From: JBDGYE01 sp039584255
GTDB lineage: Bacteria > Gemmatimonadota > Gemmatimonadetes > Palauibacterales > Palauibacteraceae
Assembly (NCBI GenBank): GCA_039584255.1
Contig: JBDGYE010000041.1
Span: forward strand, 1-38,646
Length of the DNA stretch: 38,646 nt
Direction of reading: 5' to 3'
A program made the position numbers and the translations under genes. Positions 19,057 through 25,840 of this stretch are shown here, in pieces (position 1 is the first letter of the stretch; every line of letters starts with the position of its first letter). The notes beneath the pieces were generated by a model. The model was not told the origin of the DNA. It did no database searches and saw only the letters and a list, made by a program, of their open reading frames with translations.

Positions 19057-19989
19057 TCAGAAAGGCGTCCCTAGCCCTCCCGGATCGCTCGCTACCTCCG
19101 GCTCCACGAACACGCGCGTCACCCGCGGGTCCTGCTGCCGGATCTTCTTCTCGATGCGCTCCACCGCCCGGGCCGCCTCTTCCACCCCGTGTCCCGGCTT
19201 GAACCGGAGCCCCAGCGTGAGCAGGATCTCGTCCGGCCCCAGGTGCACGCCGAGCGTGCGCACCACCTTGCTCACCGCTTCGTCCTCGACGCAGATGCGC
19301 TGGACCTCCGTCGCGAGCCGGTCCGTGATGGCCTCGCCCACCAGCAGCGCCCGGGTCTCAGAGCCCAGGAAGACCGCCACGGCGGCCAGTAGCAACCCGA
19401 TCAGTATGGAGGCGACGGCGTCGAGAACGGGTGCGTCCAGCGCGCGTGACAGGAACACGCCCAGGAACGCGATTACGATTCCGATGAGCGCTGCCGTGTC
19501 CTCGGCGACGGGCACGAACACCCGCGGATCTTTGCTGTCGCGGATCCTCTGGCCGAGTCTCTTTCCGCTCCCCTTCCCTCCGAGCTCCTTGAGCGCCACC
19601 CGGAGGGCGATGCCCTCGACCACGAACGCCACCGCCAGAACCGCGTAGTTCCAGACCGGGTTCTGCGGGATCTCCGTGTGCCCCAGGTGGGCGATGCCCT
19701 CGTACAGACTGAACCCGCCGCCGAGCCCGAACAGGATCATCGCCACGATGAGGCTCCAGAAGTACATCTCCGGGCCGTAGCCGAAGGGATGGCGTCGATC
19801 GGCCGGCCTGTGGCTCCGCCGGTTGCCCAGGAGGAGGAGGGCCTGATTCCCGGTGTCGGCCACCGAGTGGATCCCCTCCGAGAGCATGGCGGAGCTCCCG
19901 GTGATCGCCGCCGCCCCGAACTTGGCCACGGCGATCACCGCGTTGGCGATCATCGCCGCCACGACGGCTCGGGTGCTTCCTCTGGCCAT
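19057..19989 (-). CDS. Cation diffusion facilitator (CDF) metal transporter
   Basis: This 310-residue inner-membrane protein has the CDF layout of about six membrane helices and a C-terminal cytosolic domain. Helix 2 carries the metal-site residues in SEGIHSVADTGNQ, helix 5 has Asp in VAEDTAALIGIVIAFLG, and the HPFGYG loop is typical. The C-terminal domain (VSKVVRTLGVHLGPDEILLTL) has the ferredoxin-like pattern. The sequence style matches the SLC30A9-like branch, where Zn2+ or related ions are exchanged for protons. The start ATG at 19989 is followed by a short polar leader. No metal-responsive regulator is nearby. Confidence 0.9.
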   Translation of the reverse strand: MARGSTRAVVAAMIANAVIAVAKFGAAAITGSSAMLSEGIHSVADTGNQALLLLGNRRSHRPADRRHPFGYGPEMYFWSLIVAMILFGLGGGFSLYEGIAHLGHTEIPQNPVWNYAVLAVAFVVEGIALRVALKELGGKGSGKRLGQRIRDSKDPRVFVPVAEDTAALIGIVIAFLGVFLSRALDAPVLDAVASILIGLLLAAVAVFLGSETRALLVGEAITDRLATEVQRICVEDEAVSKVVRTLGVHLGPDEILLTLGLRFKPGHGVEEAARAVERIEKKIRQQDPRVTRVFVEPEVASDPGGLGTPF

Positions 19990-20056
19990 GTGGTGGTCCC
20001 TGGGCTACGGGTTTGGCGTCACGGTCTGCGGGTGCGCCGGGACCTGCGGCCGCGTC

Positions 20057-20476
20057 TCAGGCCGCGGCCTTCGCCTCGCTGCCGTATACCGCGCCCGCGG
20101 TCAGGCCGGCCAGGACGCCCCAGCCGATGACGGCAGCGACCCAGATCCAGGCCAACGAGTAGGGGAAGCCCACGAACATCATCTGCGCGAAGAGCTGCGC
20201 CGGGAAGCCCAGCAGCACGCCGGCGTAGAAGCCGAACTTCGCTCCGTTCAGGGCACCTCCGCCGAAGCTGCTGTACACCCGGTCGTAGAACCACACGACG
20301 ACTAGCGCCATCACGAAGTCGCCGATCACGAGCCAGCCCACGGGGCTGTCCTGGCGGAACAGGTCGGGCAGGCCTTCGTAGGTGCCTCTAAGCAGCACCG
20401 CGTGGATGGCGAAGTCGTAGACGTTGACGACGACTCCGGTGATGAGGGCCGCGATGAGGAGCTTCTTCACGTTCAT
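20057..20476 (-). CDS. Small membrane protein, about four helices
   Basis: This 139-residue protein has hydrophobic segments near residues 5-25 (LLIAALITGVVVNVYDFAIH), 45-65 (GWLVIGDFVMALVVVWFYD), 82-104 and 110-130 (AWIWVAAVIGWGVLAGLTAG). AGGAGG stands 8 bases before the ATG. It resembles small integral-membrane hypotheticals that share an N-terminal asparagine/aspartate pair in helix 1. I cannot name a function. It lies between the CDF gene and an NTF2-like gene, all leftward. Confidence 0.78.
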   Translation of the reverse strand: MNVKKLLIAALITGVVVNVYDFAIHAVLLRGTYEGLPDLFRQDSPVGWLVIGDFVMALVVVWFYDRVYSSFGGGALNGAKFGFYAGVLLGFPAQLFAQMMFVGFPYSLAWIWVAAVIGWGVLAGLTAGAVYGSEAKAAA

Positions 20477-20623
20477 CCGTCGCCTCCTGAGGGTGGGAAC
20501 CGTCCGGGCTTGGACGCGACGAATGTAGGGCCGGCGCGGGCCGCGGCGCGAGCCTGAACGGCGGTGGGCGCGGCGGCGCTCGACCCGTCCTGTGAGTGTT
20601 CTCGAGTTGCCTCGGCGCCCCGA

Positions 20624-21079
20624 TTACTGCTCCAGCGTCGACTCCTGATACGAGGCCGACATCCAGTGGTCTCCATGCCGCACGTATGTCGCGGTCACCG
20701 CAATCTTCTCCGGCAGCGCCTCCCCGTCACAGCTGCCCTTCTGCATCGCCGTGTAGGTGAGGATCGCCGTCCCGTCCGACACCTCATGGGCGGTCCAATC
20801 GGCGAACTTCGCGTCCTCGAGCTCGCAGTCGTGGCTGCCGATCATCTCCACGATCGCCTTCTTCCCGAGCACCAGGCCCCAGCCTCCGGCCTGGACCGCA
20901 TTCTCCACCACGTGCTCCTCGAACGGCGACGTGTCGTGCATTGCCCACCCGTGCCACAGGGATTTCTCGATGGACGCCAGGGACTCAGCCAGCTCGTCCT
21001 GCGCGAGCAGGCTACCGGACGGGAGCGTGAGGGCGGCGGCCACGGCAGCCGCACAGGCGATAGTCAGAGTTCTTCGCAT
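20624..21079 (-). CDS. Exported NTF2-like (DUF4440/SnoaL) protein
   Basis: This 151-residue product has a signal peptide (AAAVAAALTLPSGSLLAQ) and a strong ribosome site (GTAGGAGGA). The mature chain has the NTF2-like order: helix (ASIEKSLWHGWAMHD), pocket loop (VQAGGWGLVLGKKAIVEMI) and closing strands (AILTYTAMQKGS, IAVTATYVRHGDHWMSAS). Unlike the other two NTF2-like genes in the window it is not next to an HxDxx-type exported protein but next to the small membrane protein at 20057. Ligand or reaction is unknown. Confidence 0.8.
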   Translation of the reverse strand: MRRTLTIACAAAVAAALTLPSGSLLAQDELAESLASIEKSLWHGWAMHDTSPFEEHVVENAVQAGGWGLVLGKKAIVEMIGSHDCELEDAKFADWTAHEVSDGTAILTYTAMQKGSCDGEALPEKIAVTATYVRHGDHWMSASYQESTLEQ

Positions 21080-21287
21080 GGTTCCTCCTACCAGGAAACG
21101 TTGGCCGGCCGCGGTGGCCGGCGGGGCCGACTGCGGCGGACGGGATCGTTCCAGTGAAGTGAAAAACCATGGGCTTTGTCAAGGTGGAGCGGGCACGCGC
21201 GCATGATTGGAGCAGCCATGGACGGCTTCGGGACCCGGGGCCAAGGGGGGGAGAGCGAGCCCGGGTCGCGCCTTGGCTGTGATGGTT

Positions 21288-21307
21288 CTATATTGGCTCC
21301 AGAATAG
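21288..21307. promoter_or_regulatory. Possible operator of the FitAB-like locus
   Basis: An imperfect 20-bp palindrome (CTATATTGGCTCCAGAATAG, 15 of 20 positions symmetric) lies 35 bases before the antitoxin start. Ribbon-helix-helix antitoxins usually bind such sites to repress their own operon. It is a weak call without a proven promoter. Confidence 0.35.
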
Positions 21308-21342
21308 ATCTCGCTCAGCGCGAAGGCACCGTTGAAGGAGCG

Positions 21343-21585
21343 ATGACCGTGCCCGTCAACCTGTCGATCAAGAACGTGCCTGATCATCTGGCCGAGCGGC
21401 TGCGCGAGCGGGCGGCCTCGTCGCACCGCTCCATGCAGGGAGAGCTGATGGCGATTCTCGAGGAAGCGCTCGAAGAGAAGCCGCCGCTCGAAGCGGCGGA
21501 GCTGCTGGCGAGGGTTCGGGCGCTCGGCGTCGTGACGGAGCGGGAGGCGACGGACGATATCCGGCGCGACCGGGATGCCCGCTGA
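21343..21585 (+). CDS. FitA-like ribbon-helix-helix antitoxin
   Basis: This 80-residue protein begins with the RHH strand VNLSIKNVPDHLAERLRERA, continues with SSHRSMQGELMAILEEAL and ends in a charged tail that would wrap the toxin. Length and pattern match FitA/Arc-type antitoxins. AAGGAG precedes the ATG. The stop overlaps the start of the PIN toxin by 11 bases, the usual coupling for a type II toxin-antitoxin pair. It probably represses its own promoter together with the toxin. Confidence 0.87.
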   Translation: MTVPVNLSIKNVPDHLAERLRERAASSHRSMQGELMAILEEALEEKPPLEAAELLARVRALGVVTEREATDDIRRDRDAR

Positions 21586-21967
21586 CGTTGTTGACGCCTC
21601 CGCCCTGGCGGCGCTCCTGTTCGGGGAGCCTGACGCCGAGAGCGTAGCGGCGCGGCTCGGGGGCGCACGGCTCGTCTCCCCGTCTCTGCTCCGCTACGAG
21701 CTCGCGAGCGTCTATCTGAAGAAGGCGCGGCGATATCCCCACCAGCGGCCGGGTCTACTCGAGGCGCTGCGGCTCTTCCCGCGGCTCGGGATCGAGGAGG
21801 TTCAGATACCAGCGGATGCGCTGGCCGTCCTGAGCGAGCGCTCCGGGGTCACGGTGTACGATGCAGCCTACCTCTGGGTAGCGCGGCACCTCGATGCCCC
21901 GCTGGTCACACTCGACAAGCGGCTTGCGGCAGCCGCGCGCGCCATCGGGCTGCCGGAGCCGTCCTGA
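21575..21967 (+). CDS. PIN-domain RNase toxin (FitB/VapC-like)
   Basis: This 130-residue PIN domain keeps the acidic metal-binding residues: Asp in VVDASALAALLF, Glu in LRYELASVYL, Asp in VYDAAYLWVA and Asp in LVTLDKRLAAAA. PIN toxins cut RNA, mostly tRNA or rRNA, in a Mg2+-dependent way and are silenced by the antitoxin encoded just upstream. The gene starts 11 bases inside the antitoxin gene. The substrate here is unknown. Confidence 0.88.
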   Translation: MPADVVDASALAALLFGEPDAESVAARLGGARLVSPSLLRYELASVYLKKARRYPHQRPGLLEALRLFPRLGIEEVQIPADALAVLSERSGVTVYDAAYLWVARHLDAPLVTLDKRLAAAARAIGLPEPS

Positions 21968-22037
21968 TCCCCGGAACACCAGCGTCTCGACGACCGGCGA
22001 GCGTGGCCGCGCTGCTGGCACCTTGACCTCGTCCGCA

Positions 22038-22436
22038 TCAGCCGAACGGGTTCAGCCCGATCCGCACCGTATGGCTCTTCGGAAACACCGGCAGGATGCA
22101 GCCGCGGAGGTCCAGCTCGCCGGCCTCGGCCCGCTCGATGGAGTCCGGCGCCGGCATCCCGTACAGGACCGGGACCAGGCGGATCCCGAGCTCGGCCCCC
22201 CGGTTCACGCTCACGTCGACCGGGCCGGCGACGAGCAGCGCCGCCGTCACGGCCAGCGCCGGAAAGCCCAGCATGGCATGGGGCAGCCGGTGCCGGAACA
22301 GGACCCACCCCGCCACGGCGCTGGCCACCACGACCCCGAGGGTAACGGGCACGATCGGAACGGTCGGCAGCCAGCCGGTGAGGGCGTACCGCACTGTTGC
22401 CAGGCCTAGGATCGCTAGGATGACGAGTGGTCTCAT
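22038..22436 (-). CDS. Small membrane-anchored hypothetical protein
   Basis: This 132-residue product starts MRPLVILAILGLATVRYALT. It has membrane segments at about residues 3-20, 24-47 (VPIVPVTLGVVVASAVAGWV) and 54-72 (AMLGFPALAVTAALLVAG), then a roughly 60-residue soluble tail ending HTVRIGLNPFG. GGAAGGGA precedes the ATG. The start further upstream in the same frame adds about 98 residues of unlikely composition and is rejected. No family is recognised. Confidence 0.65.
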   Translation of the reverse strand: MRPLVILAILGLATVRYALTGWLPTVPIVPVTLGVVVASAVAGWVLFRHRLPHAMLGFPALAVTAALLVAGPVDVSVNRGAELGIRLVPVLYGMPAPDSIERAEAGELDLRGCILPVFPKSHTVRIGLNPFG

Positions 22437-22704
22437 GGCACGCTTCCCTTCCGTTTGGCGGGCGAACGATCGCTCACGCCGGGTTCGAGTTCCTTCCTTC
22501 TCTTGGTAGGACGGATTTGAGAGCGGACTGTGCACACGCGCGAGATCTTCCCGGACTGACCGACACCCGGCGACTCTCACATGTCGACAGGCGTAAACGG
22601 TCACATCCCCTGGCTTCCTCGAAACGACGTGACAGCAGGAGTTGACAGCCGAGCCCTGTTGTTCGTTCGTGGGGTGCTCAGACAACCCGAATCGCGGAGG
22701 CAAG

Positions 22705-23763
22705 ATGCTGCTCTCGACTCGCACCAGCATGACCTGGGCCGCAACCGCGGCACTGGCCTCGCTCAGTCTCGCGGCGTGCGGAGGTGGGAACCGCTACACG
22801 GAGCAGCGTGAGTACCTCGTCGTGGAGACCGATAACACCACCCCAATGGCGGGCTCTCAGCTGGCCGTCTACCGGGCCGGCATCGCTGGAGTCCCGAGGA
22901 TCCAGGTCGTTCAGGACCCGTGCAGGTTCATCTTCAACGCGCTGGACCTCCCGCGACCGGCTGGGTACGGCTGCGAATTGGAGGCACCAGCGTGGTCGCC
23001 CGATGGGTCACGCCTCGCGTTTGTCGCACAGCCTCTCACGAGCGACGTCTCGCTGGGGCCCCTCAAGCTCCACGTCGCCGAGTGGGACGGATCACAGGCA
23101 CACGGATTCGTCGCCCTGAAGCTCCCGGGCGGATCGGCGAGTGCCTCCGCCAATTATCCCGCCTGGTCTCCGGACGGCCGGTATGTCGTATTCGAATCCG
23201 CAGACGATATCTGGATCGGCGACATCTGCCGCCCGGACGACGAGCCTGTTCAGGTGACGTCGAATCCGGCAGGAGACTCCGATCCCACTTGGTCGAGGGA
23301 CGGGAAATGGATCGCGTTCGTCTCCGATCGTGGAGGGGACGATGACATATGGGCGGTGGGGCCGGTCGCCTCCGCACCCACTCAAGGAGGGCAGCCCTTC
23401 CCGGCGCCAGTCAACTGGACGCAAACCCCAGGCGTCGATGAGAGTCTCCCCTTCTTCACCAAGATCGGGCCGTCCCCCGATTCCACGCGGGGGATCGACC
23501 GGCTCCTGTTTCAGAAGAACAATGACCTGTGGTGGATTCCCTCTGGAGGCAGCGCGGCTACGCAGATCACCACGGACGGGCAGCGCAAGTTCGACGCCGA
23601 ATACGTCGCCCACAATACGATCGCGGCCTACGTAAGCGGGCAGGGTGAGATCTTCGAGATCGCCGTTCAGACCGGTAACAGCCAACGCCTCGCCGGAGTC
23701 GCATCCAACGCGGGATTCTCGGCTCGACAGGAGTGGTTGGGAACTGTAAAGATCTGCCCCTGA
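22705..23763 (+). CDS. PD40/TolB-type beta-propeller lipoprotein
   Basis: This 352-residue product begins MLLSTRTSMTWAATAALAS with a lipobox at SLAACGGG. GGAGG precedes the ATG at 22705. WD40-like PD40 repeats are clear: PAWSPDGSRLAFVA, PAWSPDGRYVVFES, PTWSRDGKWIAFVSDRGG, and a weaker copy around RLLFQKNNDLWWIPSGG. The protein is probably a periplasmic or outer-membrane-anchored six-bladed propeller used for binding. It stands alone between a divergent membrane-protein gene and a convergent nuclease gene. Confidence 0.87.
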   Translation: MLLSTRTSMTWAATAALASLSLAACGGGNRYTEQREYLVVETDNTTPMAGSQLAVYRAGIAGVPRIQVVQDPCRFIFNALDLPRPAGYGCELEAPAWSPDGSRLAFVAQPLTSDVSLGPLKLHVAEWDGSQAHGFVALKLPGGSASASANYPAWSPDGRYVVFESADDIWIGDICRPDDEPVQVTSNPAGDSDPTWSRDGKWIAFVSDRGGDDDIWAVGPVASAPTQGGQPFPAPVNWTQTPGVDESLPFFTKIGPSPDSTRGIDRLLFQKNNDLWWIPSGGSAATQITTDGQRKFDAEYVAHNTIAAYVSGQGEIFEIAVQTGNSQRLAGVASNAGFSARQEWLGTVKICP

Positions 23764-23804
23764 GCAGGGCGTAGCGGGGCGTCGATCGACGTGGCTCGAG
23801 GTCG

Positions 23805-24761
23805 TCAGAAAGGTCCGACCTCGGCCCCTGACTCCTCCAGCTCCTCCTCGCACAGCTCGTAGAACGGGCACCTCCCGCACCAACGCGTGTCCTCAGTGAG
23901 CGGGAAGCTGTCGCGCGGGAGCGGCGCGTTCTGCATCGGGTCGGCCAGGTAGGTGCGCATGGTACCGACGCTGTCCAGGATCCGTTGGCGCTCCTCGGCG
24001 ACCTCCCGGTCCGGGATGGGCAGGCTCGTCCCCTCCCCCTCGGACAGGTACTCGAGCCGACCGGTGATCGGCCCCGCGGACAGGTCCTCCCGTGCCCGAA
24101 CGTAGACGGCGTAGGTGCGGAGCTGCGGCGGGTGCGACCGGTTCCGTCCGCCCGTCTTCCAGTCGACGATCCGCCACCCGTCACCGAGCCGGTACAGGAG
24201 GTCCGGCTGCGCGTACAGCTTCACCCCCTCCAGCTCCACGTAGTCCAGACGGTCCACCTCTTTCACTTCCACTTGGGGCGATTCGATCGCCTCCCGGTAG
24301 CTCTCCGACTCCGTGAGGTTTCTGAGGCAGGCATGCAGCCGGTCGCGGATCGCCTCGATGAGGTCGCGGGACGGGCAGGTGCCCCGGTAGAACTCCATCA
24401 GCATCGGGATCGAGCCGGGCCTCCGCTCCCACTCCTCGCGTCGCTGCGCCAGGAGCCAGGCCCGGTTGAGGCGCCCCCTGCCCTGCTCGATGAGCTCGGC
24501 GGTCGTGGGCGCCTGTCCCCCGCCCCGCACTCGGAGGATGGCCTCCGCGGTCAGCTCGTGGACCACGTTCCCGAGCGTCATGTGGAGGTTCGAGATTTTC
24601 TTCAGCCTCCACGCCAGCTTCGCCTCGTCCGGCGACTCCTTCAGCCACCCGTTATGCGACCCGTAGTAGTGCCAGTAATACTTCCGCGGGCACTCGCGGA
24701 AGGTCGCGCGTCGGCTCTGCGACCAGGAGAAGTCGGGGTACGGGCGGACCTCAAATGCCAT
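23805..24761 (-). CDS. RecB/AddB-like PD-(D/E)XK nuclease
   Basis: This 318-residue nuclease shows the Cas4/AddB C-terminal type. Cys24 (FRECPRKYYW) and Cys295, Cys298 and Cys304 (WCGRCPFYELC) form a likely 4Fe-4S site. LGNVVHELTAEAIL gives the motif-I His, and AQPDLLYRLGDGWRIVDWKTG gives the D...D-x-K active site. QLRTYAVY is the downstream Gln/Tyr motif. Such proteins resect or process DNA ends in repair. No helicase subunit is in the window, so it is stand-alone here. A weak ribosome site precedes ATG 24761. Confidence 0.9.
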   Translation of the reverse strand: MAFEVRPYPDFSWSQSRRATFRECPRKYYWHYYGSHNGWLKESPDEAKLAWRLKKISNLHMTLGNVVHELTAEAILRVRGGGQAPTTAELIEQGRGRLNRAWLLAQRREEWERRPGSIPMLMEFYRGTCPSRDLIEAIRDRLHACLRNLTESESYREAIESPQVEVKEVDRLDYVELEGVKLYAQPDLLYRLGDGWRIVDWKTGGRNRSHPPQLRTYAVYVRAREDLSAGPITGRLEYLSEGEGTSLPIPDREVAEERQRILDSVGTMRTYLADPMQNAPLPRDSFPLTEDTRWCGRCPFYELCEEELEESGAEVGPF

Positions 24762-24859
24762 GCTGTCAACTTCGCGGGCGGGTGCGACGCCGACAAGCGG
24801 CGCGTGGCCTCAGGCGTCGCCCCGGCCAGCAGAACTGTACGACCCCAGGCACGATAGCG

Positions 24860-24901
24860 TACAATGGTGTATAAGGTGTATAGAATACAGTATGGTATAC
24901 A
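24860..24901 (+). promoter_or_regulatory. Promoter and palindromic operator of the vapBC locus
   Basis: A TACAAT hexamer (24860-24865) resembles a -10 box. Directly after it come two direct copies of GGTGTATA (24866-24873 and 24875-24882), a perfect TGTAT-AGA-ATACA inverted repeat (24877-24889) and a perfect GTAT-GGT-ATAC repeat (24890-24900). The cluster is far more AT-rich than its surroundings and would cover the transcription start, fitting autorepression by a VapB-VapC complex. Confidence 0.65.
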
Positions 24902-24964
24902 TCCTGCAGCACGGAAGGTCGTCGAAGTGCGGGCAGCCGACGCCGGTTGACGGAGGGTTGAGAG

Positions 24965-25234
24965 ATGGCGCTTAACATCAAGAACGCGGAGGTCGAGAGG
25001 CTGGCCCGCCAGGTGGCGGAGATGACCGGAGAGAACAAGACGGAGGCAATCCGCCAGGCACTCGCCGAGCGATATGCCCGCGTGCGGGCCGGAGAGGGAG
25101 GGACTCCGGCCGCGAGGCTCCGCCGCTTTCTCGAGGACGAGCTGTGGCCGCAGCTCCCGGAGACGGAGAGGGGTCGGCGCCTCACCCGGAAGGAAGAGGA
25201 CGCGCTCCTCGGCTACGGGCCGGAGGGAGTATGA
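24965..25234 (+). CDS. vapB: VapB-family antitoxin (Rv0623-type)
   Basis: This 89-residue protein begins MALNIKNAEVERLARQVAEM followed by TGENKTEAIRQALAER, the conserved N-terminal DNA-binding part of Rv0623-type VapB antitoxins. The C-terminal half (ARLRRFLEDELWPQLPE) is the toxin-binding tail. GGAGGG precedes the ATG. Its last codons overlap the toxin start as ATGA, so translation is coupled. It is expected to repress the operon through the palindromes about 65-100 bases upstream. Confidence 0.87.
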   Translation: MALNIKNAEVERLARQVAEMTGENKTEAIRQALAERYARVRAGEGGTPAARLRRFLEDELWPQLPETERGRRLTRKEEDALLGYGPEGV

Positions 25235-25617
25235 TCCTGGACACGTCGGCCATCGTGGCGATCGCTGTTCAGGAGCCCGGCTACGAGGAACTGCTGGAGA
25301 AGGTCTTTGGCGCGCGGGCCGTCGGCGTGGGGGCTCCGACTCTGGCGGAATCGGCGATCGTCCTCTCGGCACGTCTCGGGGAGGACGCGCGTGGCCTCCT
25401 GACCCGCTTCCTCGGCGAGGGGGCGATCCAGACAATCGCCTTCGCCGAAGCCCACTTCGGTGTCGCGGTCGGCGCGTGGCTGCGCTTCGGCCGTGGGAGG
25501 CATCCGGCCAGCCTCAACTTCGGGGACTGCCTGGCGTACGCCACGGCCAAGGTCGCGGACAGGCCGCTGCTCTGCGTCGGAGAGGATTTCGCCCGCACGG
25601 ATCTGAGGCTGGCCTGA
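25231..25617 (+). CDS. vapC: VapC-type PIN-domain toxin
   Basis: This 128-residue PIN domain has Asp4 in MILDTSAIVAIAVQEPG, Glu in LAESAIVLSARLG, Asp in NFGDCLAYATAK and Asp in CVGEDFARTDL: the four acidic residues of the RNase site. The NFGDC motif is the usual form in VapC partners of Rv0623-type antitoxins. It overlaps vapB by 4 bases (ATGA) and is preceded by GGAGGG. Its RNA target cannot be predicted. Confidence 0.9.
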   Translation: MILDTSAIVAIAVQEPGYEELLEKVFGARAVGVGAPTLAESAIVLSARLGEDARGLLTRFLGEGAIQTIAFAEAHFGVAVGAWLRFGRGRHPASLNFGDCLAYATAKVADRPLLCVGEDFARTDLRLA

Positions 25618-25840
25618 GCGGCTAAGCGAGCGCTAGCGCCGCCGCCAACTCCAGCGGAAGCCGAGCCATCGCCGGCCGCCAGCGCTCCGGTTGACGGCCT
25701 GGTGACAGGCTCCCGGTCTCTGGCCGTGTGCTGCCGCGCCCCTTCTACACGCCCACCAGGCGCTCAACCCATCTCCATGCCGTAGTGTCTAACGATGCAA
25801 CTGCGGTACCCGTCACGAGGCTCAAGACCCGGAGACTGCC

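Noticed and set aside
23780..23791. 12-bp palindrome CGTCGATCGACG between convergent genes as a terminator
   Set aside because: There is no loop and no T-tract; a stable hairpin would have to open the centre, leaving too short a stem.
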